A stretch of 64,000 nucleotides of DNA from an uncultured Gammaproteobacteria bacterium (GTDB lineage: Bacteria > Pseudomonadota > Gammaproteobacteria > Pseudomonadales > Pseudohongiellaceae): the NCBI GenBank assembly GCA_913060495.1, contig CAJXRP010000007.1:99872-163871 (forward strand). The letters are read 5' to 3'. This document shows, one piece after another, positions 27,965 to 37,807 of the stretch. Below the pieces are notes generated by a model that did not search any database, was not told the DNA's origin, and saw nothing but the letters and a program-made list of their open reading frames with translations. The translations under genes and the position numbers were made by a program. Within the stretch, counting starts at the first letter, position 1. Each line of letters begins with the position of its first letter.

Positions 27965-29341
27965 CTAGAGCGCTTGCTCGGTTTCCTCAGGCTGCCCGTC
28001 TTCACTAGTGTCTAGCTTTCGCACGAACTCTCTGCGTACCAAGAGAAAGCTTACCAGCGCCTGTGCGGTCACCGACAGTATCGAAACATACCAAACCATA
28101 TTGATGCTGAAGTTTGGCTGATAGCGTAGATAAACCGCTATTGGCACGAAGATGAGTATGCGTACACCGGAGCTAAGTAGTGCCGGTCGTGTATTGCCTA
28201 ATCCCTGAAAGACACCCGAGCAGGTAAAGACAATACCTTGCGCGACAAAGTTGAGGGAGATCAGTTGCAGGAAGACGGCCCCCACTTCAACGACTTCAGC
28301 ATCATCGGTGAAAACCATTACTAAAGCTTCCGGGCGCCATTGCATGATCACCGTTGTTACAAACATGACGACGCTGCTCAGGATGATGCCGCTCTTGAAT
28401 GTTTCTCTTACTTTGTTGGATTTACCGGCGCCGAAGTTTTGGCCGATGATCGGCCCCACAGCGAAGGCGATAGCCATAGTTGGCATGAAGATGGATTGCA
28501 TGATGCGCCCGCCAATACTAAACCCGGCCTGTGCAGGAGCGCCGAAATCTTGAATTAGCCAATACACCGCGGAGAAGTAGACGAATAGCAAAAGCATCTC
28601 ACCGCCAGCGGGGAGGCCGATGTCTAACATCTTCTTCCAGATATCAAAATCAGGTTTCCAGAGTGCTGGCTTAAACGACACGTACTTCTCTAGCTTAAAG
28701 AAATACAGTGTAAGCAGAGCGACACCGACGGTTATAGAAATGCTGCTAGCCAGGCCTGCGCCTAGAACCCCTAGCGCTGGTCCTGGGCCCCATCCGGCAA
28801 TTAATATAGGTGCGAGAATTGTATTCAATACCACAGTTAAAACCTGCACGATCATAGCCGGTTTAACGATGCCTGTTGCCCGCAGTGAGGAGGCCATCGC
28901 CATCATCGCAAACTGCAATGCCATGCCCGGTAGGAACCAGTAAAGAAATGTCAGGCCTTCCCGCAATGCTGCCTCATCTGCGGTAATACTACCCAGATAA
29001 GCCTCTGCAAACAGGTAGCCGCCAAGCAAAGTTATTGCTGCACAGAAGGCGGATAACACCAGGGATTGATTAAAGATTAGATTCGCGTGTTCCTGGTCCT
29101 TGCGGCCTACCGCCTGAGAAATCAGCGCGACGGCACTAACCCCTAAAACTTGCGTTAATGCCATGATCATGAAAAGTAGCGTGCCAGCCGTCCCCACTCC
29201 GGCTACTGAGTCCTCTCCCAGTGCTGCTACAAAGTAGAGATCTACCAGTAAATACAGAGTCTGAAAGATCATCCCCGCAGCGACCGGAATAGCCATCGCT
29301 AGAATCATCTTAGTTGTTGAGCCTTGGGTGAGATCTTTCAT
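27965..29341 (-). CDS. MATE family efflux transporter
   Basis: 458 residues, 12 predicted membrane helices in two homologous halves, starting LTQGSTTKMILAMAIPVAAG, the usual MATE opening. GVGTAGTLLF and later QNFGAGKSNK are typical conserved segments. It should export drugs or metabolites using an ion gradient in the inner membrane. It stands alone. Confidence 0.88.
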   Translation of the reverse strand: MKDLTQGSTTKMILAMAIPVAAGMIFQTLYLLVDLYFVAALGEDSVAGVGTAGTLLFMIMALTQVLGVSAVALISQAVGRKDQEHANLIFNQSLVLSAFCAAITLLGGYLFAEAYLGSITADEAALREGLTFLYWFLPGMALQFAMMAMASSLRATGIVKPAMIVQVLTVVLNTILAPILIAGWGPGPALGVLGAGLASSISITVGVALLTLYFFKLEKYVSFKPALWKPDFDIWKKMLDIGLPAGGEMLLLFVYFSAVYWLIQDFGAPAQAGFSIGGRIMQSIFMPTMAIAFAVGPIIGQNFGAGKSNKVRETFKSGIILSSVVMFVTTVIMQWRPEALVMVFTDDAEVVEVGAVFLQLISLNFVAQGIVFTCSGVFQGLGNTRPALLSSGVRILIFVPIAVYLRYQPNFSINMVWYVSILSVTAQALVSFLLVRREFVRKLDTSEDGQPEETEQAL

Positions 29342-29644
29342 AGGACATGATTCTCAGAGTAGGAGTCGAGGAGAAACGAAAGCCTGAATAGAGCACTCAC
29401 CAACATACTCGTCGGGGGGCTCTGGAATAGCAGGACTAGGCGTTTCTGAAGCGGCGCTAAGAGTATCACCAAAACGAGGTTCTTCGCGCGTCTCAAGCGG
29501 AAAAAGAGTTGCTAAAACACAATTAAATTCCTTGAGAGTTACACCCGTTCCAGCCGAGTAGCAGAAATCCTATGATTCGCTATACTGACCTCCGCGCCCC
29601 GGTAATAGGGCCGCATTCTACAAAGAAATAAGAAGGAAGCATCC
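29342..29644. promoter_or_regulatory. Intergenic promoter region between divergent MATE and sugar-binding-protein genes
   Basis: About 300 bases with no open frame that looks coding. A TATACT hexamer near 29580 could be a -10 box for the plus-strand gene. GAAGGAAG just before the ATG at 29645 is its ribosome binding site. No operator repeat was recognised. Confidence 0.4.
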
Positions 29645-30601
29645 ATGCTATTCAAGCTGTTATCTCAATTTCGTATCTTGCTCGCAATTTTTCTACTGAG
29701 TATTGCATCTGGCTCATTTGCTCAATCCGTCACAATTGGCGTGTCGATACCTTCGGCGACCCATGGCTGGGCCGGAGGACTGAATTTCCATGCGGAGCAA
29801 TCCAAGGCGCGCCTGGAAGCTGAAAACCCAGATTTGAAGATTGTCCTCGTAACTGCGAACAGCGCCTCAGAGCAGGCAAACGATTTGGAAGACCTAGTGG
29901 CGATCCACAATATCGATGCTCTGGTAATTCTGCCTTTCGAGTCTGCGCCGCTCACCGGCCCGGTCCGAAACGTTAAGCGTCGTGGTGTCTTCGTAACAGT
30001 TGTTGATAGAGGCTTGAGTGAAGAAGGTATCGCCGATGTCTATGTGGCTGGCAATAATGCGGAAATGGGCCGCGTGTCTGCAGAATACATAAAAGAAGCA
30101 CTAAACAATACCGGAGACATCGTCGTGCTGCGCGGCATTCCGACGGTAATCGATACGCAGCGCTTCGACGGCTTTATGGCAGAGTTAGAAGGTAGCAACA
30201 TCAATGTTCTGGATGATAAGCATGCAAACTGGAATCGAGATGATGGCTTCAGTGTAATGCAGGACTTTCTCGCGCGCTTCCCGAATATAGACGCGGTTTG
30301 GGCGCAGGATGACGATATTGCCATTGGCGTCATTCAAGCAGTGCGTCAGGCTAGGCGTCAGGATGATCTCTTTATCGTTGGCGGGGGCGGCATGAAAGAC
30401 ATGGTCAAGCGTGTGATGGACGGTGATGAGTTAACGCCTGTCGATGTGTTGTATCCGCCAGCCATGATCGAAACTGCAATGGAGCTAACTGTATTGAAGT
30501 TTACTTCACAGGTTCCAGTCAGCGGCGAATATATTCTAGGCTCACCTCTTATCACTAGAGAGAATGCGGCCGATTACTATTTTCCTGATTCACCGTTCTA
30601 A
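29645..30601 (+). CDS. Periplasmic sugar-binding protein (RbsB/type 1 family)
   Basis: 318 residues with a signal peptide (about 1-26, after SFAQ). The mature part is a type 1 periplasmic binding protein of the ribose/galactose class, with VTIGVSIPSATHGWAGGLN and AVWAQDDDIAIGV being family-typical. No permease or ATPase gene lies beside it, so it may use transport components encoded elsewhere or act as a sensor. The two genes downstream point to uptake of a sugar or inositol-like compound. Confidence 0.85.
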   Translation: MLFKLLSQFRILLAIFLLSIASGSFAQSVTIGVSIPSATHGWAGGLNFHAEQSKARLEAENPDLKIVLVTANSASEQANDLEDLVAIHNIDALVILPFESAPLTGPVRNVKRRGVFVTVVDRGLSEEGIADVYVAGNNAEMGRVSAEYIKEALNNTGDIVVLRGIPTVIDTQRFDGFMAELEGSNINVLDDKHANWNRDDGFSVMQDFLARFPNIDAVWAQDDDIAIGVIQAVRQARRQDDLFIVGGGGMKDMVKRVMDGDELTPVDVLYPPAMIETAMELTVLKFTSQVPVSGEYILGSPLITRENAADYYFPDSPF

Positions 30602-30669
30602 AGTTGGGTGGTCCACTGGATCGCAAATTAGAATTTTCAAGACTAGTGTATAGATAGCGAAAGTAACCT

Positions 30670-31725
30670 ATGAAAACAATAAAAGGCCCCGCCGTTTTTC
30701 TGGCGCAATTCGCTGATGATGAAGCACCGTTCAATTCGCTCGATGCAATTGCCTCCTGGGTAGCGGAGTGTGGATTCAAGGGTGTTCAGATTCCCAGCTG
30801 GGATGAACGCTTATTCAACTTAGCGACAGCAGCCGAGAGCGTGGATTACTGTGACGAGGTGAAAGGGACTCTCGCCGCTCACAACGTTGAGATCACAGAG
30901 CTCTCAACTCACCTTCAAGGTCAATTGGTAGCTGTGCACCCAGCCTACGATGAAATGTTCGATGGCTTTGCTGCCGAACATGTCAGGGGCAATCCAAAAG
31001 CGAGACAGCAGTGGGCCAGTGAGCAGATGCTATTGGCAGCAAAGGCTTCGAAGAATCTTGGTCTCACCGATCATGCGACCTTTCCCGGCGCGCTTGCCTG
31101 GCCTTACTTCTATCCTTGGCCACAGCGCCCCGCAGGCTTAGTTGAGACAGCATTCGATGAGCTCGCCAAACGTTGGTTACCGATACTTAATGCATTCGAC
31201 GATGCCGGTGTAAACGTGTGTTACGAGATACATCCAGGCGAAGATCTTCACGATGGCATTACATTCGAAATGTTTCTCGAGAGAGTGAACAATCATCCTC
31301 GCTGCAATATCCTCTTCGATCCAAGTCATATGGTTTTGCAGCAGCTAGACTATTTGGCTTTCATGGATGAGTATCGAGATCGCATCAAAATGGTCCATAT
31401 TAAGGATGCTGAGTTTAACCCGACTGCTAAACAGGGAGTCTATGGTGGATATCAGAGCTGGGTAGACCGTGCAGGAAGATTTCGTTCGCTAGGTGATGGT
31501 CAGGTAGACTTTAAGGCAATGTTCTCGAAACTCGCCGCCTTTGATTTCGAAGGCTGGGCTGTATTGGAATGGGAATGCTGTCTCAAACATCAAGAAGATG
31601 GTGCCAGAGAGGGTGCCGAGTTTATTCGTGATCACATCATCCATGTTACCGATAAGGCTTTCGATGACTTTGCGGGTGGCGGCAGTGATGATGCGGCTAA
31701 TAAAAGAATTCTCGGAATCGGCTAG
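30670..31725 (+). CDS. Sugar phosphate isomerase/epimerase (AP endonuclease 2 TIM barrel)
   Basis: 351 residues with the xylose-isomerase-like TIM barrel. Metal ligands of the family are visible in NVCYEIHPGEDLHDG (Glu), LFDPSHM (Asp and His), HIKDAEF (His and Asp) and VLEWEC (Glu). It would isomerise, epimerise or dehydrate a sugar or polyol in the cytosol. It is followed 20 bases later by an oxidoreductase gene, a pairing common in inositol and unusual-sugar catabolism. Confidence 0.87.
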   Translation: MKTIKGPAVFLAQFADDEAPFNSLDAIASWVAECGFKGVQIPSWDERLFNLATAAESVDYCDEVKGTLAAHNVEITELSTHLQGQLVAVHPAYDEMFDGFAAEHVRGNPKARQQWASEQMLLAAKASKNLGLTDHATFPGALAWPYFYPWPQRPAGLVETAFDELAKRWLPILNAFDDAGVNVCYEIHPGEDLHDGITFEMFLERVNNHPRCNILFDPSHMVLQQLDYLAFMDEYRDRIKMVHIKDAEFNPTAKQGVYGGYQSWVDRAGRFRSLGDGQVDFKAMFSKLAAFDFEGWAVLEWECCLKHQEDGAREGAEFIRDHIIHVTDKAFDDFAGGGSDDAANKRILGIG

Positions 31726-31745
31726 CGCTTGATACGGATTACACC

Positions 31746-32912
31746 ATGACAGACAACACATCAGTCCATCCTAAGCTTAGACTCGGCATGGTAGGCGGCG
31801 GGCAAGGCGCCTTCATTGGTGAGGTGCACCGCATAGCGGCGAGGCTGGATGATAGATATGAATTACTAGCCGGCGCACTCAGCAGTGACCCGACAAGAGC
31901 GGCAGCATCGGCGCTTGAATTAGGCATAGATGCAGATCGAAGTTACCCAAGTTTCGAAGACATGGCTGTCGCCGAAGCTGTAAGAGAAGATGGCATAGAA
32001 GTCGCCAGCATCGTCACACCCAATCATCTACATTATGCCGCCGCGAGTGCGATGTTGCGTGCAGGCATTCACGTTATTTGTGATAAGCCTCTTACCGCCA
32101 CGCTCGCCCAGGCCGAAGCATTGGCCGAGTTGGCCAATGCTAGTGGATTAATATTTGCCGTCACCTATAACTATAGCGCCTATCCTATGGTTCGATTAGC
32201 ACGCCAACTGGTAGCTGAGGGTAGACTTGGTGATATTCGTGTAGTGCAAGTTGAGTATCCGCAAGATTGGTTGGCTACTAACATCGAAGATGACGATCAG
32301 AAACAAGCAGCATGGCGAACCGATCCTGAGAAAGCTGGAGCGGGGGGCTGTATAGGCGACATCGGAACCCATGCGTTTCATCTCGCAGAATTTATAAGCT
32401 CCTTGAAGACAACTGAGCTCCTTGCCGATTTAAACTCCTTCGTCGGGCAACGCAAGTTAGACGACAATGCAAATATTCTACTGCGGTTTAACAATGGCGC
32501 CAAAGGCAGTCTCTGGTCCAGTCAGATAGCAACTGGCAATGAGAATGCTTTACGTATTCGGCTCTATGGTGACAAGGCCGGCATCGACTGGTGTCAGGAA
32601 AATCCTAACTACCTTACTTTTACTACCCTCGGTGGCAACAGGGAAATATTGTCTAGAGCCAGTGCTAGCATTCCGGGTGCGACCGGATACATGACGCGTT
32701 TACCCGCAGGACATCCAGAGGGTTTTCTAGAAGCCTTCGCCACGTTGTATCGAGATATCGCTGAGCAATTGAATGCGCGTAAGAGCAATCGAAAAAGTGA
32801 TCCCGATGCAATGCTAGTCCCCGGCATAGCCGATGGCTTACGCGGCATGCAATTCATAGACAAGGCAGTAGCATCAAACACCGAAGGTAATATCTGGCAG
32901 AAGTTAGACTAG
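31746..32912 (+). CDS. Gfo/Idh/MocA family NAD(P)-dependent dehydrogenase
   Basis: 388 residues. The N-terminal Rossmann fold begins GMVGGGQGAFIG. The conserved CDKPLT motif (Lys in the active site) and the later AGGCIGDIGTHAFHL segment with catalytic Asp and His are clear. It should oxidise a sugar or inositol derivative. It overlaps the convergent small membrane protein gene by 4 bases at its 3' end. Confidence 0.88.
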   Translation: MTDNTSVHPKLRLGMVGGGQGAFIGEVHRIAARLDDRYELLAGALSSDPTRAAASALELGIDADRSYPSFEDMAVAEAVREDGIEVASIVTPNHLHYAAASAMLRAGIHVICDKPLTATLAQAEALAELANASGLIFAVTYNYSAYPMVRLARQLVAEGRLGDIRVVQVEYPQDWLATNIEDDDQKQAAWRTDPEKAGAGGCIGDIGTHAFHLAEFISSLKTTELLADLNSFVGQRKLDDNANILLRFNNGAKGSLWSSQIATGNENALRIRLYGDKAGIDWCQENPNYLTFTTLGGNREILSRASASIPGATGYMTRLPAGHPEGFLEAFATLYRDIAEQLNARKSNRKSDPDAMLVPGIADGLRGMQFIDKAVASNTEGNIWQKLD

Positions 32913-33256
32913 CTATCCGCTCTCGCTTTGTTCAGTGAATTAGCAGCAGTTTCCACGCCATTCACGACAGCCCTCGCAACTAACAACAAAGACAATTTTA
33001 TGCGCTGCAGAAAAGGCAGCGTGTTAGTAGTCTCCCAACGCCGCCGCCAGACTTTCATATTCTCGTTTCTATGCAGCATCGCGTCGAAGCGGCTAGATAT
33101 TTTTGCTAACAACAAAGCCGCGAGAAACAGAAACAATATTCCAGGGATGATGGGCAGGATCAAACCAGCGAGCCCGATAAGGGTAAGCAGGGCAACTAGG
33201 ATTAAACAGGCCCCCTTGAACAACAGTGGCATTAAGCCGTTTTCTGAATCTTTCAT
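32909..33256 (-). CDS. Small membrane protein, DUF454/YbaN-like
   Basis: 115 residues from the ATG at 33256, which has a GGAGGT ribosome binding site 7 bases upstream; a longer frame begins at 33286. Two closely spaced membrane helices with a proline hinge (LILPIIPGILFLF) and a basic cytosolic tail resemble YbaN-type proteins. Function is unknown. Confidence 0.6.
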   Translation of the reverse strand: MKDSENGLMPLLFKGACLILVALLTLIGLAGLILPIIPGILFLFLAALLLAKISSRFDAMLHRNENMKVWRRRWETTNTLPFLQRIKLSLLLVARAVVNGVETAANSLNKARADS

Positions 33257-33534
33257 ATCCCTGACCTCCGGCGTCGATGTTTGCAAACACGCTATAGCTA
33301 TTGTTCTGTATACAATGCAGCATCCGTACCAATTATTAAGTCATTGAAATATATAGACATAAAATGAAGTTCCCGGTTATATACAGCTAACAAATGGCGA
33401 GATTAGCCAACTAATTACCTTACTTCGGATTTGCTGAATGTCGCAGACGAGCGAGTAATTGGTCACTTTTTCGGCGATCGTTAGGGTAGAATGACCGCCC
33501 AGCAATCATCAGCTTTTACCTAAGTAATTATTCC

Positions 33535-35445
33535 ATGCCTCTAGTTCGTCTCGATAAAGTTGCTCTCAATTTTGGTACACATATCCTTCTCGACGATGTC
33601 GACTTCACGCTAAAGAAGGGCACTAAGATTGGATTGCTAGGCCGTAATGGCGCCGGCAAGACCACCTTCATGAAAGTCATCGCAGGTTCGATGCAAGCCG
33701 ACGGCGGTGAACGCTGGCTTAGACCCGGAGTAGAGATCGCCTGGTTAGAACAGTCATTACCCGAAGCCGACGAACAATCTGTCTACGACATGGTTGCCGG
33801 TGGCCTTGCGGAAGTGGGTGATCTCCTCAAGCAATACCATCATATGATTGCCGACTACGAGAATGCCGACATGGCAAAACTCGAACGGGTGCAAGGTCAG
33901 CTGGAGGCGAAGCAGGGTTGGAGTCTGGGACAAAAAGTAGACACCATCATCACACAACTGCAATTGCCAGCAGATAAGCTCATGTCGGAGTTGTCGGGTG
34001 GTTGGCGTAAACGCGTAGCTTTGGCGCGTGCGCTTGTCAGAGAGCCAGAGTTTCTTCTTCTAGATGAACCAACCAATCACCTCGACGTGCCGGCGATAGA
34101 GTGGCTAGAGAAACAGTTGCAGGACTATAACGGTGCCATCCTCCTCGTTACCCACGACAGAACCTTCCTGCAGAATGTAGTAAACAAAATTGTAGAAATC
34201 GACAGAGGGCATCTGTACGAATTCGAAGGAACATTTCAAAAATTTCTAACCTTCCGTGAGGAGCAGTTAGCCAGCGAAGAAAAAGCGAACAAATTATTCG
34301 ATAAGAAACTGGCAGAGGAAGAAGTCTGGATCCGGCAGGGCATCAAGGCAAGACGCACACGCAACGAAGGCAGAGTTCGTGCATTAGAGGCGCTACGTCG
34401 AGAGCGAAGTGATCGCAGAGAGCTTCAGGGAAGCGCGAATTTCAAGCTGAACAACACCGATAGTTCAGGAAAGATTGTCGCGGAGTTAGAAAACATCAGC
34501 CACAGTTTTGGTGATCGTCCTGTCATCAAGGATTTCTCTACTACAGTCATGCGCGGCGATCGAATCGGCATTGTTGGTGCAAATGGCGCGGGCAAATCGA
34601 CGCTACTTAAGATCCTTCTCGGCAAACTGACTGCTCAGGAAGGCACTGTAAAACTAGGCTCGAAATTAGAAATTGCCTATTTCGATCAGCTGCGCGAACA
34701 CCTCGACATGGAAAAGAACCTAATCGATAACGTGAGTGGCGGCTCGGACTACATCGAGATCAACGGCCAGAACAAGCATGTGATTAGCTACCTCGGTGAC
34801 TTTCTTTTTACGCCAGATAGAATCCGCACTCCAGCCAAGGCGCTCTCCGGTGGTGAACAAAATCGCGCGATACTCGCGAAGGTGTTTAGTAGGCCTGCAA
34901 ATATCCTAGTACTGGATGAGCCAACCAACGATCTAGACATCGAGACCCTTGAGCTTCTCGAAGACATACTTTTGAAGTTCGATGGAACAGTGTTGCTGGT
35001 GAGTCACGACAGGCAGTTCATGGACAACGTGGTTACGAGTCTCATGGTGTTCGAGGGTGATGGAAAGATTAATGAATATGTCGGCGGCTACAGCGACTGG
35101 TCGCGCAGGGGCGGCAAATTGTTTAGTTTCGAAGACAGTGAAAAATCCAGCGGCGGTTCGTCAGCAAAGAAAAAAGAAGAAAAGCCTGAGTCGAAAAAAA
35201 CCCCTAGCAAAAAGCTCTCCTACAAGGAACAGCGTGAACTCGAAGCCTTACCTGCGTCGATCGAAGCCCTTGAAGTAAGTCAGTCCGAGCTAGAAGAGCA
35301 CATGTCACAACCAGATTTCTACGACAATCAGAGCGACGCTGGAAAATCTGTAGAGGAAACACTGAAGCAAGTGGCACAAGTACAGAGTCAACTTGAAAAG
35401 GCCTACGAGCGTTGGGAAGAGTTAGAGAAGCTGCGAAACTCTTAG
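33535..35445 (+). CDS. uup: ABC-F ATPase Uup
   Basis: 636 residues and two ABC domains without membrane segments. Walker A motifs are GRNGAGKTT and GANGAGKST, signatures are LSGGWRKRVAL and LSGGEQNRAIL, and both Walker B motifs end in DEPTN. The linker between domains is highly charged. The C-terminal region (about 560-636) is a coiled coil like the DNA-binding tail of Uup. ABC-F proteins act on the ribosome, and Uup also affects precise transposon excision. It stands alone with no strong Shine-Dalgarno sequence. Confidence 0.92.
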   Translation: MPLVRLDKVALNFGTHILLDDVDFTLKKGTKIGLLGRNGAGKTTFMKVIAGSMQADGGERWLRPGVEIAWLEQSLPEADEQSVYDMVAGGLAEVGDLLKQYHHMIADYENADMAKLERVQGQLEAKQGWSLGQKVDTIITQLQLPADKLMSELSGGWRKRVALARALVREPEFLLLDEPTNHLDVPAIEWLEKQLQDYNGAILLVTHDRTFLQNVVNKIVEIDRGHLYEFEGTFQKFLTFREEQLASEEKANKLFDKKLAEEEVWIRQGIKARRTRNEGRVRALEALRRERSDRRELQGSANFKLNNTDSSGKIVAELENISHSFGDRPVIKDFSTTVMRGDRIGIVGANGAGKSTLLKILLGKLTAQEGTVKLGSKLEIAYFDQLREHLDMEKNLIDNVSGGSDYIEINGQNKHVISYLGDFLFTPDRIRTPAKALSGGEQNRAILAKVFSRPANILVLDEPTNDLDIETLELLEDILLKFDGTVLLVSHDRQFMDNVVTSLMVFEGDGKINEYVGGYSDWSRRGGKLFSFEDSEKSSGGSSAKKKEEKPESKKTPSKKLSYKEQRELEALPASIEALEVSQSELEEHMSQPDFYDNQSDAGKSVEETLKQVAQVQSQLEKAYERWEELEKLRNS

Positions 35446-35466
35446 TATTGCGGCAGCGGCTCACTG

Positions 35467-36399
35467 TTAGAGAGGTAGCCGCACACCTTCGGCAGCGACG
35501 TTGTATCCCTCAGATCTAACAAACTTACTCTCGTCACTCTCGGCATTTAGTAACGGATTGGTATGGTTAAAGTGTATAAACCATACCTTTGCGCGTTCCT
35601 CATTGGACAGCTCGCTTAACGCATCCATACTTTCCGAAACGAAAGGATGTGGAACTTGTGACATGTCGCGACCGGGCAACTCACCATCGTCGTAGAAAGT
35701 CGCATCGATCAGTGCGTAGTCCACGGATCTAACCAGTGTTGCCAAATCTGTATCCCACGCCGACCACTTATTAATATCCGGAATAAATACCGCAGTCTTA
35801 TTTGGCCCGGCTATCTTATAGCCCACAGTCTCGGAAAATTCGTCTCTATGGGGAACCAGAAACGGAGTGACGTCGATGCCTGAAAAACCAATGGTCTGTT
35901 GCTCCTGCAGCGCCTCTAGTCGAATATTCTCAAACTCAACCAACTGGCTCCATGGGCCATTGCTCTCTAGGAAACTGAACATACGCGGCATAGCGTAAAC
36001 CGCTTGGTCACTAGTGGACATCGCCTCGTGCCCGAAGAACATCAAGCCAGCATAATGTCCGATGTGCGCATGAGTGAGAAATACCCCGCGTAGTTGAAAT
36101 CGTTCATTCGGTGCTTCCTGATCCAACGCGTACAGCTGTGTGGGAAGGTTCGGCGTCGCTTCGAAGAGGAATTTCTGTCTAGCCCCAGGATTGATAACCG
36201 CTAGTGAAGTTGCGCCGCGTTGCAAACTTGGATCAGCCCACCCGGGGAGGCAATGTTCTGCATAACAGCCTATCTGTGGATAGCCGGCATCCTGAGCGAC
36301 ACCGAGAATATAGATGTAAGGTTCATCAGTCTGTGCTCTTGCAACACTACTAGATAGTACTAAGATGAAGGCAGCGATGATTCCGATATGAGCTTTCAT
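35467..36399 (-). CDS. Exported PqqB-like metallo-beta-lactamase-fold hydrolase
   Basis: 310 residues with a signal peptide (about 1-22, after ARAQ). The mature start VAQDAGYPQIGC resembles the opening of PqqB. The metal motif is THAHIGHYAG, an HxHxGH variant of the usual HxHxDH. Because it is exported it is unlikely to be the cytosolic PQQ biosynthesis protein itself. It overlaps the membrane protein gene upstream (ATG at 36399, neighbour's stop at 36396), so the two are co-translated. Two PQQ dehydrogenases elsewhere in the window make a link to quinoprotein metabolism possible. Confidence 0.75.
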   Translation of the reverse strand: MKAHIGIIAAFILVLSSSVARAQTDEPYIYILGVAQDAGYPQIGCYAEHCLPGWADPSLQRGATSLAVINPGARQKFLFEATPNLPTQLYALDQEAPNERFQLRGVFLTHAHIGHYAGLMFFGHEAMSTSDQAVYAMPRMFSFLESNGPWSQLVEFENIRLEALQEQQTIGFSGIDVTPFLVPHRDEFSETVGYKIAGPNKTAVFIPDINKWSAWDTDLATLVRSVDYALIDATFYDDGELPGRDMSQVPHPFVSESMDALSELSNEERAKVWFIHFNHTNPLLNAESDESKFVRSEGYNVAAEGVRLPL

Positions 36400-36842
36400 T
36401 CAGAGCCTCTGTCTTCAGTCGCTTCTTCTAGTTTCTTGAAATAGCGCGTTCTCCATAGGGCAATAGCCAAGGCAAGAAAGGGGATGGCAACCAACAAACC
36501 CGTTGTCACTCCGCTGCCGCGGGTGTCAAGAAAGCTCCAAATAAACATGCCCACCGCAATTTGTGCGGTGTACAGGGAAGCCCAAGGGAACATCCACGTG
36601 CGCATCTTCCAGAAACCCCAAAACCCTGCGCCGTACACATACCAGTGTAGCAAACCGCCAGCCTTCGCAGCCCAACCTGTGAAGAGGAGCCCGAACCAAA
36701 CCTCCTGATCTTCTGCCAGGGGCTTCAACAGGACATCCCACGGCAGGTAAACAAATGTCATATACGCGCAGAACAGCATCAGCCCATTCATCCAATGAGG
36801 GCGGCTTTTTAGGTTGCCTAGCAATGAGTTAAACACTGACAT
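36396..36842 (-). CDS. Four-TM membrane protein of unknown function
   Basis: 148 residues with about four membrane helices and many Trp residues (FLYLPWDVLL-like, GAGFWGFWKMRTW). No family was recognised. It is translationally coupled to the exported PqqB-like hydrolase and starts 1 base after the MOSC gene ends, so 37317 to 35467 is probably one operon. Confidence 0.7.
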   Translation of the reverse strand: MSVFNSLLGNLKSRPHWMNGLMLFCAYMTFVYLPWDVLLKPLAEDQEVWFGLLFTGWAAKAGGLLHWYVYGAGFWGFWKMRTWMFPWASLYTAQIAVGMFIWSFLDTRGSGVTTGLLVAIPFLALAIALWRTRYFKKLEEATEDRGSE

Positions 36843-36843
36843 A

Positions 36844-37317
36844 TTAGTTACCAGTCGTTGTGATTGTGTCGCCGATTTTTATATCGCCGTCTTCTAGGAT
36901 GATTGCTCTCAGGCCGGCCTTCTTTTCTAGTTCCGGCAGAACCGCGCGGTGGACCGTAGCGGCGAGAAAGGCACAAGGTTCGCAATCTTCGACGCCCTGA
37001 CACAAAGCACTGCCCAGTTTGAATTTTTTGCCGATCAGTCCGTACAGATCAATCCCGCGGGTTAATACATTGCGTCGAAAGTCCGCGTAGTCAATAGTGG
37101 CTACATTTTGCTCTAGAAAATCATCGAGCTTTTCCTGGGAGATTAGGCTTATATGATTGGCCTGGACTTCGTCTCCAGCCGCAAGAGATTCTAGAGCACG
37201 CTTATGATAGCGATCGCCGACGATACCCTTTCCTGCTTCGAGTTTCGCGGCTGCAACTTCCTGTGGTTGTTCACGCCGAATTTTCGATATGAAAATATTC
37301 TGTATGCTTGCGCTCAT
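36844..37317 (-). CDS. MOSC domain protein
   Basis: 157 residues. The MOSC pattern is clear: GIVGDRYHKR near residue 30, then NVLTRGIDL and the Cys-containing GVEDCEPC segment that binds the sulfur-carrying or Moco-like ligand. MOSC domains transfer sulfur or handle reduced N-hydroxylated compounds with molybdenum cofactor. It heads the small operon with the membrane protein and PqqB-like gene. Confidence 0.83.
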   Translation of the reverse strand: MSASIQNIFISKIRREQPQEVAAAKLEAGKGIVGDRYHKRALESLAAGDEVQANHISLISQEKLDDFLEQNVATIDYADFRRNVLTRGIDLYGLIGKKFKLGSALCQGVEDCEPCAFLAATVHRAVLPELEKKAGLRAIILEDGDIKIGDTITTTGN

Positions 37318-37349
37318 GTGAATCTTGTCCTTTCAGAATTTTCGCAAGA

Positions 37350-37775
37350 CTAGTCCGAGAGCAAAGCCATAACGGCACCAGCTGGATCTTTGATCACGCA
37401 GAAATAACTGCCGCCCATTCGTCTCGGACCATCCAGTACTTCGCCACCCATCTTTTTGCATTGCTCAGCGCTTGCGGCGACGCTTTCTACTCGCACATAG
37501 ATGAGCCACTGACTGGGGATAGCAGAATTGCTTACGCGAGCATGGCACACGCCGGCAATGCTATCTTCAGTTCCCGGCAAGTTAAGATTGAAATCACTAT
37601 AGGAACCCATGTCTACATCGTTGCTAGACCAGCCGACTACCGAGGTATAAAAATTACGCAAGTGCCCGGCATCAGGCACAGTAAGATCCATCCATTCGAC
37701 CTTGCCAATATTGGAAGGCTTTTCCTCGACAACCGCCTCGGGCTCTACCGCTGTGTTTTCTGTTTCATCAACCAT
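37350..37775 (-). CDS. VOC-fold (glyoxalase/bleomycin resistance) protein
   Basis: 141 residues. After a charged tail of about 25 residues, the vicinal-oxygen-chelate fold starts KVEWMDLTVPDAGHLRNFY and ends GSYFCVIKDPAGAVMAL. The substrate is unknown. It is cytosolic and ends about 30 bases before the MOSC gene start on the same strand. Confidence 0.8.
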   Translation of the reverse strand: MVDETENTAVEPEAVVEEKPSNIGKVEWMDLTVPDAGHLRNFYTSVVGWSSNDVDMGSYSDFNLNLPGTEDSIAGVCHARVSNSAIPSQWLIYVRVESVAASAEQCKKMGGEVLDGPRRMGGSYFCVIKDPAGAVMALLSD

Positions 37776-37807
37776 GTGTTCTTCATTCCTTTAGAGGGTA
37801 GTGTCAA

